A stretch of 64,000 nt of DNA from Hedera helix (Eukaryota > Streptophyta > Magnoliopsida > Apiales > Araliaceae). Of this stretch, positions 1-12,299 are shown in pieces. Under the pieces are notes generated by a model. The model worked only from the letters and a program-made list of their open reading frames with translations. It was not told where the DNA came from and made no database searches. The stretch spans positions 44,635,039 through 44,699,038 of the forward strand of contig OX359266.1 of the NCBI GenBank assembly GCA_947179155.2, in the 5' to 3' direction. Position numbers and translations under genes: made by a program. Position 1 is the stretch's first letter, and every line of letters starts with the position of its first letter.

Positions 1-1374
1 TATTACATATTAATAACGTCATTAAATTAATAATAATTCAACCACTAGTTGAACCAGTAATACCTATCCACTTGATAATTTTTTCGGTTCAATGATCAAT
101 CTGATTTTTAAAACATTGGTCACTATACAATTCCTCTACCCATTTTTGGATTAATTGATATTTTAATTACAATATTAGAACCTTATTTTTATTTTGGTAA
201 TTTCATTATTAAACTCATAAAAATATTTTAATATAGTCATATTGTAATTTTTGTCTAAATAATTAACTGTGTTGCTTACGTGGTAACGTTTGACATATGA
301 CTTAGGTAACAAGCAACAACCAATGTGGCATGTGGGGGAGTCTTTTTAGAAAGTATAATAAACATTCACTTTCAAATATTGATGGAATATGAAAATAGAA
401 AAAAGAAAGAAAGAAAGAAAATTAAAAAAAGGAAAAAGAATTACAGTGAATAGAAGTCATCACCACCATGTTTCTTCTTCTATCTCCAGCATTTTCAGCA
501 ACCTTGGACCACCACCGGTGAACTATTCTACCACTACCTCTGTCTAGCTCCTAGAGTTTATATGTTTCTCACCACCACCATTCATAGATTTGTTTCAATT
601 TCTCAAATATCCCCATCATCGTTAAAAATACAATCATACAAAATAGGGAGAAAATTAGTGTTCCATAAACCCACCCCAAAATGGATTTTCATTTACATAG
701 GATCGGGAAACTCTCCTATCTCATCTCTCCTCCTTCCTCCCCTTTCTTCTTCTTACATCTCGCTATCCTCACCGTCTATCACCCACCATTGTTGATGGCC
801 CACCCTTCTCTCTCCTTCAAAAAAAACACACCGATACCGGCCCAAATCTCACCGTAACACCTCATAAATTTTTCAGCTTACATTCGTCAACCGTTTGACA
901 CATAAGATTTGCTTTCAAGTGTTGAGATGAAAAATTATAAAATTATCTAATTGAAATATTTTTAATAATATGATAATGTGATTGTAATAAATAAAAGTTT
1001 CAATCATTAAAATAAAAATTAAATCTTAGTACGATAATTAAAACATCAATTAATCCACCCATAAAGTTACAAGTTTTAAGCTCAGGAAAATGAGACCAGC
1101 TAGCCATTAATATAATAATTGCACTTTTAAATAATTAAATATATAAAAATCAGATCTGAGCATGGAGAAGAATTAATGAGAGAGAAAACTAATAACCGTC
1201 AACATGTTTTTTTTTTTAACAATTATTTCATTTTATTTTATTTTCATATTATGCGGAGGAAACTATTAATATTAACAGGGTCATACATAAATAAAGTCCA
1301 GTCAATGAAACTCATAAATATAGTCATCTGCATCTGATATGGTCATATATAGATCTAGCAGGAAAATATTTATC
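1..1374. other. intergenic DNA without a recognisable gene
   Basis: AT-rich sequence with purine-rich and pyrimidine-rich runs. The longest open frame (from 562) is rich in Ser, Pro and Ile from CT-rich DNA and matches no family I know. The left edge of the large duplicated segment is at 1375. Confidence 0.6.
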
Positions 1375-1746
1375 CATATCATCCCAAAGAAATTATGATA
1401 AGAAAAAGGATAAATATATACATACATACAATTTACTTACAATTTATCTAATATATTTATTTTTGACACAAATAAAATAAAATCATACTCTTTCGTCTTT
1501 TTTACGAATAAAGTTAATAGATAAATTTTTTGGGTAAATCTAAAAATTTTCTTACCAATAAGTGTCTCAAGAATTGAAGTATTAAAAAGTGTTTTTATAG
1601 GGATCTGTAAAATACTTTTGATTTAACTAATTTTAGAAAATGTTATCGTAGGCGCCATTTGTAAAAGCATATTAAATGTAATCAAATTTTACACAAAAAT
1701 AATAATCGGCAAGTGTCCGTGAGTAAATACGAAAAGTAGCTTAATA

Positions 1747-2003
1747 TTCCTTTTGTTTTAAATTATAAATTATTATTAATTTAAAAAAATTAATTATAAA
1801 TATTTTTAAATTTAAAATTAACATGAATTTATTTAATTTAAATTAATACAACTGTGAATATAATAAATTATCTAAAAAGTACTACTAGTTGTAACATTTA
1901 TTGTTTCAAGATTTAAATAAATTATGTAAATTTGAAATTTAAAAATATCTCAAATTGATTTTTAAAAAATCAATATTGTTATTATAATTTAGAATGGAGA
2001 TAG
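1747..2003. mobile_element. Stowaway-like MITE
   Basis: About 257 bp of AT-rich DNA. The ends are degenerate inverted copies of the Stowaway-type terminus: TTCCTTTTGTTTTAAATTAT on the left, and on the right the complement of TAATTTAGAATGGAGATAG. TA dinucleotides lie next to the ends. There is no coding capacity. The equivalent in the second segmental copy is at 27203-27460. More sequence of the same type (2053 onward, CCCCCTCTATTCCAC) follows but is not cleanly bounded. Confidence 0.55.
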
Positions 2004-2012
2004 TACTAAATT

Positions 2013-3772
2013 TTTCAGAAAATGGCTTTCATTTTCTTTTAAAAATTTCATAATACCCCCTCTATTCCACAAAAAAAGTTAAATCCTAATCAATTTAAGA
2101 AATTCTAAAATTCAAAATTGATATGAATTTATTTGATTTTGATTAATGCAATTAGTTACTTTTGTAAACTACTTGAATATATTACTTGGTATAAAATGAG
2201 TATTGTTATGGTGACAAAATAATCTTACAAAATAATGAGAACTACTATTGTAAACTACTTAATTAGTTTTCATATTTTATGGTACAAAAGTTTTTTTAAT
2301 ATTAAAATTAACCATTTTTAGTACTATTGTTAAGTAAATTTATTATATTTTAATTTATTAAAAAATGAAAAAAATAAATTATTAATAATAAATATTTTTA
2401 TATATTTATGACATTACATGTTCAATAACAGTGGTTGAATGGATGGAAACTTTACCGGTGTTACTTTAAAAAGATTGAGTGAAAAATCTTTATTGATTCG
2501 TTTGTTTCTTACTACCGACGAGCCTTGAATAAATACAAGTGTAGATCTAAATTCCAAATAGTAGACCGTAATTAGAGGGCCTGTGGGCTCGATCAACATA
2601 TTTATAAGATGTTAAAAAGACTAGATTCCTTCTTCCTTTATTATTTCACTAGTTAGCAAGCAGAATCTCTTTTACTTGACCAGTACCAGCTTTGATAGCA
2701 AAAGCTTATTATTATTATTATTATTATTAGGATTATTTTCACTTGTCGGCAAGGCACCATATATCGCACTTTGAACCAACTTGAAGAAATCATCCTAACT
2801 AGTAGCTACCCTCGTCAATAATGAATGATCTTGAAGCCATTCAATTCCTTCCTTCTATTCACAAGAATAATTAATTCAAAAAACTTAGATATTAATTGGT
2901 CTGAAAATTATAATTAAATCTCCTCTGATCTGATTCATGCCTACACATATCCATTTATTCATAAAATATATGTGTTTTTTTCTTTCTTTTCTTTTGAAGA
3001 TAATATATATATATATATATATTTGTTTCAGACATATTATATGGAGGAACTTGTTACATGTACTAACTTCAGGGGGATTTTCCTTTGTGTTGTGTAGCCT
3101 CCTAGCTATGAGATCAATGCCAAAAAGTTGCTTCATTCACAACTGTTTCTCATTTCTGTTTGGTAAATATTCTCTCCATCTATCCTCAAAAGTATGCTTC
3201 CCAACGCAATAAATTTCATCCACTAAAAAAGGTTAGATAAATTTGTACATAATGTGTTATAAAGTCTAATTTACCCTTAAAAGTGGATCAACTAATTTTA
3301 AAAAGACAAACATTCATGTGGAGTCCGATTATAATGGCGTAATTGTAATCTAATTTGATATTTAATTTTTTTATTTATTATAATTACATCACATCGAAAA
3401 CCATGCATTAGATTAAGAGTATGTGATTAATTTAGAAATTACCCTAAAAAAACATTAAATGATGCTTGATTTGGATAAATAACGAATGAGCTAGGATCAA
3501 AACTGTCCAAATTGGCAATACGAGATTGTATATAAATTGCTAATTTTACCCCACTACGAATTAAAATTTGACAATGCTCAACGCTAAAGATTTAAAGTAG
3601 CCCCTCTTAAGATTTTTCATTCAAGCTAAGTCACACAAATAGAGACTTAATTATGAATTTTAAAACACAGCCAACACTTCTCAGACAACAGAGCAAGCAT
3701 AATAATATAACAGGTTTTTACAATATATATGACCCGATAAACAATTAAATTAGTAAAATAATTCCACAATTA
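2013..3772. other. intergenic, downstream of OMT-A
   Basis: No gene recognised. It holds a second Stowaway-like terminus near 2053, a (TTA)n tract at about 2708-2731 and a short (TA)n tract near 3003-3022. In the second segmental copy these two simple repeats are where extra MITEs are found. Confidence 0.5.
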
Positions 3773-5074
3773 TCAAGGATAAACCACAATGATAGATCTC
3801 AACCCGAGTACATTAGTTATCTTGTAGTCACTAAAACCAGCAGCCTTAAACAACTCCTCCCAATCTTTCTCGGTTCGCTCTTTTCCCCCTGGATTAACCA
3901 TCATCAGCATATCGAAGAATAATTGTGTTTCAATTGATCTGTAGTAGTCTCCTTCCTTCTGGACATCCACTACCGTCTCTATGATAATGACCTTTCCTCC
4001 CTTTTCCTTGCTTGGAATTGCCTCCTTGCATAGCCTAAGTACTTTTAGGCACTCTTCATCACTCCACGCATGTAATATCCACTGAAATTTTATTCAACTC
4101 ACATTAATTATTTATAATTAGTAATTGAACTAACATATAAATGAGAACGAGTCAATCCCTATTGGATTAGAAATTTAGACACATTACACATATTATATAT
4201 GCGGTGACGGATTCATAGTCAAAGGTGACGAACCAATATATGATACATGCGCTAGCTCATAGTCAACATTGACGGTAGAAGATCAGTCTCATACCTTCAA
4301 CAAAATAGCATCTCCATGAGAAATCGCTTCAAATATGTTGCCCCCAACGTAGCTCAAGTTCCTACGCCCTTCCAAATTAGCAACCACATGTGGGAAATCA
4401 AAAACAGTGCAGCTCAAGTGGGGGAACGCATCGGCAATGGCCGCAGCCACAGTTCCTGTGCCACCACCAACATCTACAAGTGAATTGATCCCCTCGAACA
4501 CTCCCTTACACTCTTTAACTAACAAACTTGCGATCAACCGTGCATCACTAGCCATGCCATTATTGAAAAGTTGATTGAAGTTTGGGTCATCACTAGCATA
4601 ATCCCATATCGTCTTCCCATGAGCCTTTGTAAATGGTGTTGAGTCGCCATTTTTGAACCATTCGCTTAAATAATTCCACGGCTTTACAAGGATGGGATCA
4701 ACCATGGCTACAAAAAATGGCCTTACGCTTAATGGCTCATCTTTTAGAAGGAGCCGAGAAGAAGTTGTTAGCAAATAAGCTTCTTCTTCTTCTAGATCAT
4801 TTTTGGGTACTTTTAGCTTGAGAAAAAAGCCAGAATGAACTAGGATGCGCATGAGGCGGTAGACAGATGAAGCTTTTGCCTTGTTGATCGGCAAGGCCTC
4901 CACTAACTCGGAGAGCGTCATTGGTTTGCCATGGTTGTGAATAACATCCGGTATCTCGAGTTGAATGGCGCAATTGAGTGACATAGAATTTATGAAGTTG
5001 AACAGGTGATTCCATATGTGAGCCTGAGCTTTAAGTAGCTCGCTAGTTTCCTCAACTTTACTCATCAATTCCAT
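3773..5074 (-). CDS. OMT-A: S-adenosylmethionine-dependent O-methyltransferase (flavonoid/phenolic type), intact
   Basis: Two exons on the minus strand: 5074-4295 (260 codons) and 4081-3773 (102 codons plus TGA), with a 213-bp GT/AG intron; 362 aa, the usual length for plant class II (COMT-like) methyltransferases. The N-terminal dimerisation domain begins MELMSKVEETSELLKAQAHI. The SAM-binding loop VDVGGGTG is at about residues 200-207. Exon 2 opens with WILHAWSDEEC, which puts the catalytic base at His264, with Glu295 and Glu328 at the other two positions of the family triad. The residue after the His is Ala where the other copies have Asp. By family the enzyme methylates a phenolic hydroxyl of a flavonoid or similar phenylpropanoid; the substrate cannot be told from sequence. 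Cytosolic: no signal peptide is seen. OMT-D at 29662-30935 is its near-identical broken duplicate. Confidence 0.9.
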
Positions 5075-5370
5075 GATCTCTGATTTTTCTTTCGAAATTA
5101 AATCTTTAAGATCACAGAGATAAATAGGTACAAAACCTTAAGGTTATGTATTAGCATTAGTGGTTGGATGTCGTACTCACGGACCAACTTTATCAAATAG
5201 AAAGAGATTGAGGGAGCGAGCGAGATTACCGGCGTAGTACTATTTTGACTTTTGACCAACCAAGAATTCTGATTAATAATTCAAACATTTACTAACTAGA
5301 CCATTTTACCCTCACGCAGTGTGTCACGGAGAAAAAAAGGAGACAATGCACCACGTCGGAAGTTTATTTA

Positions 5371-5714
5371 TATTGAAACTTGTGGCTCATAACTGAAAAG
5401 TTTAAAAAATATTAGTGTCTAACCTATAGTTCGGGTTGGGTCAAAGGCCCAAAGGTTTGGGGGGTGCAGGGGGTAGCCCCATGCGGTATGGTACGATGTT
5501 ATAAAAGCATTATGAGTAGTCGGTCTATAATGCATATTAGGTTGAAATAGAAATACTAGATATAAATACTCTCAATTGTAAAACTCGGGATATAAGGAAC
5601 ATCATCAATAAAACAGCCTTCGTTTTTCGCTCCCGATTCTTGGAAAACCACGTATATATTTATGTTGATTCTTTACTGATTAGTGGTGTACGTGTGTATG
5701 ATCAGATTCTAACA
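5371..5714 (+). mobile_element. solo LTR (probably Copia-type) between OMT-A and the OPA3 fragment
   Basis: A 344-bp insertion splits sequence that is continuous upstream of the intact OPA3 gene (about 56180-56280). It is flanked by the 5-bp target-site duplication ATTTA (5366-5370 and 5715-5719), ends in CTAACA, and has TATAAATA and AATAAAA in the right order for an LTR. The left end reads TATTG, probably a mutated TGTTG. The same insertion is at 31267-31632, so it predates the segmental duplication. Confidence 0.72.
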
Positions 5715-5803
5715 ATTTACGTGTCCATTCTCCTCCAACTTCGCTCGTGCGCATTCCTTTGACTTCACGAAGCGGGTAAATTAAGAGAGGGAGGGAGAGA
5801 GGG

Positions 5804-7007
5804 ATGATACTACCGGTTGTGAAATCTATTGCCAATCGCCTAAAGAAGAGGAGGCTTGCTTGCATCCTAAATTCCGCAACTTCATAATCAATATTGCTCA
5901 GGTCTCGTTCCTTTTTTCTTTCCATATTTAAATAAGTGTTGTATTTGTACATTTCACTTTTTCTGTTTTGGGTCGTATCAATTCTCTAATTTCGAAGTTA
6001 ATGCAATCATGGCTTTTGTTATTGTAATAAATTCTCTAATTAGTCTTCTGGTTTATCTATCCAACCCCAGTATTTCAAAAGCTTTAGTTGTGGAGCTCGA
6101 GTAATTTTCATGATTACTTGAAAACCAATCAAATTGTTCATTATGCCAGAACACTTGAGTTGCAGCGCAAAATGAATGAATGTTAGTATCCCTCCTCTCT
6201 TTTTTATGGAATCAGGGTATAATCAATTTATATGGTCTTTATAGATTTTATTAGATTATCAATTGGAATTAACACTCTAGTAGGACTTCTTTTACCACCA
6301 GCAATGCGTCTTTGCTAGTTTTGAGACATAAACGTTAAGCACAGTTATATTCTTAGCCTCGGGTTTTCTTTGTCCTGTCTTCAAGATGTTTTTAGCATTT
6401 CGGTTCTGGTCATTTGTGCCAAATTTGTATTTTTCTTTCTGGTGGTTGTGTAATTGTAAATAGTATATGCATTGAATTAGGTATCTTTGTACTTCATCCT
6501 GCTTCCATACACAAGTTATCCTGCTTCCATACACAAGTTATAATAAGCACATGAATGCATCCTTTATTGTAGGCTGACATTCTCTTAAATGTTGCTGCCT
6601 AAAAGAACTGGTCTTTCTCTCATCTTCATCAGTTTTTAATCCTTACTATAACTTGGCTAAGAAAAATAAAGTATTTCACTTGAGCTCTGTAACTTCAAAG
6701 AAGTTATGTTGTCAAGTACTCTATCTTGTCCAATTCCTCACAGTACTTTAGATCCATTTTAAGCAATTAGTTTCCCAAAAGAAAGCAATATTCATAAAAA
6801 AAAATTGATGGTAACTTTGTCTTTTGTCTTTATAGAGATTATTTCTGATTGGTCAAGTAGTTAAATTTTCTAATTCCTTATAGGCAAATCATCGCTTCTC
6901 AATAACCATGCAAAGACGCATTTATGGGCGTGCAACTGATGTTGCATTTCGCCCACTGAATGAGAAAAAAGCTGTTGCAGATCTTCTTGGGGAACTCTGT
7001 GTTTTCG
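5804..7007 (+). pseudogene. OPA3-like pseudogene fragment 1 (exons 1-2 only)
   Basis: Compared with the intact OPA3-like gene at 56343-59644, the exon 1 counterpart (5804-5901) keeps an ATG but has lost a block of about 33-35 nt after GTGAAA plus small changes (98 nt instead of 129), so the frame is broken. The exon 2 counterpart (6884-7007) lacks 9 nt in the middle and 2 nt near the end (CTCTGTG for CTCTTTGTG). Exons 3 and 4 are missing: homology to the functional locus stops in intron 2 near 7297. Upstream homology begins near 5285. It lies head to head with OMT-A and cannot make a normal protein. Confidence 0.88.
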
Positions 7008-7523
7008 GTAGCAATTTCTTCTTGATTGTCTACCAAAAAATGTTATTAAAGGTTGATTTCTTTTCATGCATAAGCCCATTTTTATCTACACATTGGCCTA
7101 TGCTTGTGTCTAATTTGTGTCATCCATCTGCGTGCACTTAAACAGTCAGTCGAATGTAGATGCTTGGCTGGTTACGATAACCACAACATTCTGATACTCA
7201 CGTCTGTTTTGTGATTTTTGCACAATCTTTATATTCACTCACATATATTACTTCCATCTGGAAAATAAAGTCTTACCTTTTGTGTTGATTTTATACCAAA
7301 CAAGTTTGATAACCCGTGTAAGACGGGGCTAGTATGAAATATTTTTTAAAAAAAATATTTAAATTTATTTTACAAGTATTATTTATTTATTTTATGTAAA
7401 TATTGATCATTATGTGTTGTTATTATTTTTATATGGTACAATTTAGTGTTTTATTATAAATTAAATTATTTATTTTCTTAGATGTTCCAATTTTATTAAA
7501 ATATTAAAAAAAATATTACAAAT

Positions 7524-7537
7524 ACTCTCTCTCTCTC

Positions 7538-7579
<42 letters not shown>

Positions 7580-7589
7580 AGAGAGAGAC
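7524..7589. repeat. compound microsatellite (CT)n(TA)n(GA)n
   Basis: A CT run followed by TA and then GA dinucleotides. The whole tract is self-complementary and could fold into a hairpin. A similar tract of different length is at 33430-33488 in the second segmental copy. Confidence 0.9.
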
Positions 7590-7594
7590 TGAAG

Positions 7595-7729
7595 AATATT
7601 TGTACAACAGATGATACGTTTGCCAACCCCTTGGCTAAAAGAATTCGCCCTTGTGTCTTGAGAGACATGCTGCTACCATGGGCTTATATGCATCGTGGAA
7701 TGAATTTATTTGAGTTTTGTTATGAGTAA
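7595..7729 (+). pseudogene. Copia-type polyprotein C-terminal fragment
   Basis: An open frame of 44 codons before TAA contains NICTTDDTFANPLAKRI. This resembles the conserved tail of Copia RNase H, where T-x-D-N-x-A-D-P-x-T-K is usual. No other pol domain is present. It is a relic of an LTR retrotransposon; AT-rich sequence on the right may be its degraded 3' region. Its near-identical copy is at 33496-33630. Confidence 0.5.
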
Positions 7730-7826
7730 TGATTTATGTAATTATATTTGTAAAAATAGTGAAATCCACCACTTTTACATTGTGAGTCTCACCATTTTTA
7801 CAAATGTCATTACATGGATTATTACT
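7725..7826. mobile_element. short MITE with about 37-bp terminal inverted repeats
   Basis: The left arm AGTAATGATTTATGTAATTA is matched by the complement of the right end (AGTAATAATCCATGTAATGA). Complementarity continues through TTTGTAAAAATAGTG. The element is about 102 bp and is nearly all stem. The copy at 33626-33727 is in the same position of the second segment. Confidence 0.55.
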
Positions 7827-7829
7827 ATG

Positions 7830-9061
7830 AATTATTACTTATAGCATCTTCTTATATATTTAGTGGGAGGTATTGGTTTTGCTCTATTATTTATTAAATT
7901 TTATTTTTATCTGTAGTGATTAATTTTAATATCATATTGGATTACAGTGACTATGTCTTTTGCATGCAATTTAGATGATTAAGTCACAGTTTTTATTATA
8001 ACTGTTGTATATAATGCATTCGTGTACGTGTTTTATATGGTTGACTAGTCATTGTTTAAAGTATCAAGATATGTGTTAACCTTGATTAAAATTAAGGCAT
8101 TCAGTTTAGTCCTATGGTAAGTCGTGTGTAACACATGAAGTATATCAAGTGATAATAAAGTTCACACATATATGTTTATAGGAACTATAAGATGATAATT
8201 GACGAGATAATAACAAATTAAGATTCATTTTGGGTGTTATCTAATCGCCACACTACCATATTAAAATTATGTTTGTAGAGCTAAGAACTCTTATGACCAT
8301 GAAAGACTTGATGTCATTTAAAAGATACGGTTACTACCATGATTCGGAGTTTAAGTTTTTTTGAGACGGAATTGACTTTTAGAATAGTCACTAGGCCAAT
8401 ATATTTTTAAAGAAAATGTGCACGAAAGTTTTTAAGAGTCTTGTTTAGTTTGTTATTATTTTTATAAGTATTATTAGTTTTCAATTAATAAATATCCCAA
8501 GTGGAAAAATGTAATATTATTTTCTATAATATTTTTTTTGGGGATGATATTAATTGTGTGTATTAAACCAAGTTAATTAATTGGTCCAAGTAAGTGTGAC
8601 ATATAGACTCTAATTAAGTTTAATATGAATTGACTAGTGTGAGTTGTTTAAGTAACCTTTTTTAACTTGTGATGGGTAGACCTACTAGAATTACAAATCA
8701 AAATTATTATAAATAGACAAGAAAAGTTGGATTTAGTGGCAAAATTCCTAACAGCAAATTAAAATTTGTCAATGGATAGGGTAATTAGTGACGAATTTGT
8801 GGAAAATTATATTTTGTCACTAATAAGTTGGGGACTTTAATTTCTATTGAAAAAAAAATTGGTCAAAAATTTGTCACCAATAAATTGGCGCCAAACGGCC
8901 CCTTCGGCGGGAATTAATTATGGTGACAAAAATCTATATTGCCGTTTGGAAAAATATATAGCAAGTGATCACGTTTGGTCCTCTGACGGTGCCCAACTCT
9001 AATTTGTAGGATTGTAAATGTTAACCCAAAATTTTCTATCCGTACGTATTCGAATAACTTT

Positions 9062-9104
<43 letters not shown>

Positions 9105-9813
9105 TTGTATAATTTAATTATCAATTATCATTTATTAAGTAAACATAAAAAAAATTCAAATAACATTCTTTACATATATAATAATTAGTTTTTATTATCA
9201 TACAAAAATTATTTTTAAAATGCATCATTTTACTTTTAGAAAATAAAAAGGAACACTTTTAAATATTATATTAAAAATTAAAATAAATTTATTTAATTTT
9301 AATTAATATATTTTTACTATTGTAAAGTGTAAAATTTCTAAAATGTATCATTTAACAAGAAAATTATATACTACAAGAACAAATTTATAGTTATTAATTT
9401 ATTATAAATATTTTATTTTCAAAACTTACGTGTGAAAATAAGAGTGGATGATAAATTAGTATTATTTTTATTGAAAATACGATTACATTGATACTTTTTC
9501 TAAAATATTTAAATTTTGATTATTTTTATGATCAGGATGATGACGTTCTTAACAAACTTTAAATGGTGATGAGTAATTATTTATTTTTTTAATAATTTTT
9601 ATAAATTATTTATTGGGTAACTGATAAACGAATTCAAATATCCGAATATTCTATCGCATTCGAATATTATTTTGAATACCGAACATAAATATTATTTTTT
9701 AAATTTGTTCTCTATTCCCAATTTTTTATTTCTAACTTCGTTTCTTCGCTTTGGCTTCCGCATAAAGGGAGGGTTCATCGATAAATATTATTTCAAATAT
9801 CGAACATGAATAT
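7830..9813. other. intergenic DNA between the OPA3 fragment and OMT-B
   Basis: No gene recognised. It contains a (TA)n(TG)n tract at about 9061-9103 and a stretch near 8720-9000 rich in short palindromic pieces (GTGACGAAT, TTGTCACTAAT, ATTGGTCAAAAATTTGTCAC) that looks like a degraded DNA transposon without clear ends. The tract near 9072 is where the second segmental copy is deleted. Confidence 0.45.
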
Positions 9814-10095
9814 TAATTTGTACTGCTAATTTCCATTGGCTAATTTCTTACTTTCATCTTTGGTTTATTTGTGACATGATGATTCTATCAACTTCTCTAG
9901 TCATTTTTCAGACCACAAACATGAGTACATGACTCATCAACACTGAACAATTGAGAATGATTCCATATAAAATGAGTTTATTCAAGATCCTCGAAAGCCA
10001 TCACAATACTGAAATGATTCCATACAAGATAAGTTTACTCAAGAATCCCAGGTAATATTATGCTTATAAAGAGTACTACTGCCTGCCATACTTCA

Positions 10096-12177
10096 TCAAG
10101 GAAAAACTTCAATGAGAGATCTCAACCCGAGTACAGGAGTAATCTTGTAGTCACTAAAGCCAGCACTTCGAAAGAGTTCTTCCCAATCTTTCTTAGTTCT
10201 CTCTCTTCCCCCGGCATTAACCATCATCAACATATCGAAAAGAAGTTTAGTTTCGATTGATCTGTAGTAGTCTCCTTTTTGGTTATCCACTACCATGTCT
10301 ATGATGATAACCTTTCCTCCCCTTTCCTTGCTTGGAATTGCCTTTTTGCACTTCCTCAGTATTTTTAAGCACTCTTCATCGCTCCAATCGTGCAATATCC
10401 ACTGATTTTCATTTTAATTTGTATTAGCAACACTTAAAATTTAGTAAATATCTATTGCATTCGGATGATGATATATGTCAACATGCATGCAGAGGAGTAC
10501 TGAAAGTTTCTTGAGTCGTTTGTTTGTAGTGGATTCGAATTCAGAGAAGTTAAAGGGTGAATATACTCTACGCACGTTGGTCAATTTGGCAAAAAATTGC
10601 ATTTGTGCAAATGATATTGCATCAACTCGTCTATTCTTTATTAATTTACACAAAAGGTCAAGGAGATGCAACTTCGTTTTGCACAACTACAACTTTGTGC
10701 TATATAATTGGCAATGGTCAATTCACGCGGACCTATCTTCACATCAGCAAGGAGATAGGGGTGTTGCCTCGGTCTTTTTTGCACGGGAAGGAATTCAAAG
10801 AGGGGAAGGACTAGCTACCTTGTTCAAGAAAATTGACAGAAAGTTGACTTTAAAGGAATGTGTCCTGAACAAAAAGTTGACAGAAAGTAAAGGTCCGGTT
10901 TTTCACATTAGCCGGTGACTTTAACTTAGAATATGAGTATGAATTTTTCACACACAAAAAAATACATATATTCTATATAACAAAACACAACTATTTTTAA
11001 ATTTTCCGCTCAGCTAATAAAGCATCAAGACCGTCCAAAATTTAAGATTAATCTCACACTTGATAGTGCCAAAGGTACGGGTTACAAGCCAGTACATACA
11101 TATACTACCTTTGTCCTTCAAAAAGTGACTTAGATTAATTTTTTTAGTCAAATTAATTAATTTTAGAATAAAAAATTAAGTTTTTCTATTTTGTAATTTC
11201 AAACCCATGAAAGCTAGAAGTATAATAAATTCGATTTAATTTCGTTATAGTTCTTGTAACTATATTTAAAAGAATATAGTATAAATTTTGATTGTTAAAA
11301 TGGTTAATTTAACTTAAAAAGTCAAACCAAACAAAATTTTAAAGGACGAAGAGAGTATATATATATATATCATGAATTTATATAGTTACCTTTAAGAAAA
11401 CAGCATCTACATGAGGAATTGTTTCAAACATGTCCCCTCCAACGTAGCTCAAGTTGCCACTCCCTTCGAAGTTTGCAACCACATGTGGTAGGTCAAAAAC
11501 AATGCAGCTCAAGTGAGGGAACGCATCCGTAATAGCCCTAGCCACAGCTCCCGTGCCACCCCCAACATCTACAATCGAATTGATCCCCTCGAACACACCC
11601 TTACACTCCTTAATCACCAAACTAGTGATTAACCGCGCATCACTAGCCATGGCATTGTTAAAAAGCTGATTGAAATTTGGATGAACACCAGCATAATCCC
11701 ATACTGACCTCCCATGAGCCGTTTCAAAAGGCGTAGAATCATCATTTTTGAACCATTCGCTCGCAAAATGCCACGGCTTTATGAAGATGGGATCAACCAT
11801 GGCTACGTAAAATGGCCTTACGCTCAATGGCTCATCTTTCAGAGGAGCCGAGAAGAAGGTGTAAGCAAATAAGCTTCCTCCTCTTCTTCTTTTTCATCAT
11901 TTTTGGGTATGTTTAGCTTGAGAAAAAAGCCGGAATGAACTAGGATGCGCATGAGGCGATAGACACACGGCACTTTTGCCTTGTTGATCTTCAGGGCCTC
12001 CACTAACTCGGAGAGCGTCATTGGTCCGCCATGGTTGTAGATAACATCGGGTATATCGAGCTGAATGGCGCAATTGAGTGACATCGAATTTATGAAGTTG
12101 AACATGTGATTCCATATGTGAGCTTGAGCATTAAGTAGCTCCCCAGCTTTCTGATCATCATTACTCATCGTTGCCAT
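10096..12177 (-). pseudogene. OMT-B: flavonoid-type O-methyltransferase pseudogene (single-base frameshift)
   Basis: The layout is that of OMT-C: exon 1 from 12177 to 11390, intron 11389-10402, exon 2 from 10401 to 10096 ending in TGA. One base of the GGAGGAG run near 11842 is missing, so the frame ends at a TGA (complement of 11839-11841) after 112 codons, just past SSRLL. Downstream, the shifted frame stays open and keeps the SAM loop VDVGGGTG and the whole of exon 2, including the catalytic His of WILHDWSDEEC. Apart from the frameshift the gene looks undamaged, so inactivation is recent. A sequencing error cannot be excluded, and the gene would be intact if the base were present. Confidence 0.85.
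11105..11355. mobile_element. Stowaway-like MITE in the OMT-B intron
   Basis: The left end CTACCTTTGTCCTTCAAAAA and the right end TTTTAAAGGACGAAGAGAG are inverted partners flanked by TA (11103-11104 and 11356-11357). About 251 bp, no ORF. Its counterparts are at 17467-17718 (OMT-C intron) and 35148-35391 (next to OMT-E), so it predates the OMT duplications. Confidence 0.75.
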
Positions 12178-12240
12178 CTGATTATTTTCTGAATGATTCC
12201 TTGAGTTGATAGTGGTTGATAAATAGATGTGTATTTGAGG

Positions 12241-12250
12241 GTATATAAGA
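12241..12250 (-). promoter_or_regulatory. candidate TATA box of OMT-B
   Basis: On the minus strand TTATATAC lies about 65 bp upstream of the OMT-B start codon, a plausible spacing for a short 5' leader. The equivalent place in OMT-C and OMT-E reads GGGTATTCTAT on the plus strand and is pushed away by a MITE. Identification rests on position and motif only. Confidence 0.35.
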
Positions 12251-12299
12251 TGGACGACTTTATGCATATTATAACCCACTACTACTTCAAATATTACAT

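Larger units (their letters stand above)
1375..9072. repeat. segmental duplication, copy 1 (left arm)
   Basis: This stretch matches 26844 to about 34975 base for base over long runs. It includes OMT-A, a solo LTR, an OPA3 fragment, a Copia fragment and several MITEs in the same order and orientation. Homology starts at the 10-mer CATATCATCC (1375 and 26844). In copy 2 the match jumps from the (TA)n tract near 9072 to the counterpart of about 17297 and then runs to 19753. The near identity of intergenic DNA indicates a recent event. Confidence 0.88.

Noticed and set aside
562..795. 77-codon frame at the left edge
   Set aside because: Ser/Pro/Ile-rich translation of CT-rich DNA, no domain, no splice or duplicate support.
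4797..5015. 72-codon frames antisense-register to the OMT exons (also near 11897, 18264, 30658 and 35937)
   Set aside because: They are other-frame shadows of the OMT N-terminal coding sequence and recur only because the OMT copies are similar.
10475..10918. 147-codon frame in the OMT-B intron
   Set aside because: It reads through intronic DNA shared with the OMT-C intron, where it is broken by indels. No domain is visible.
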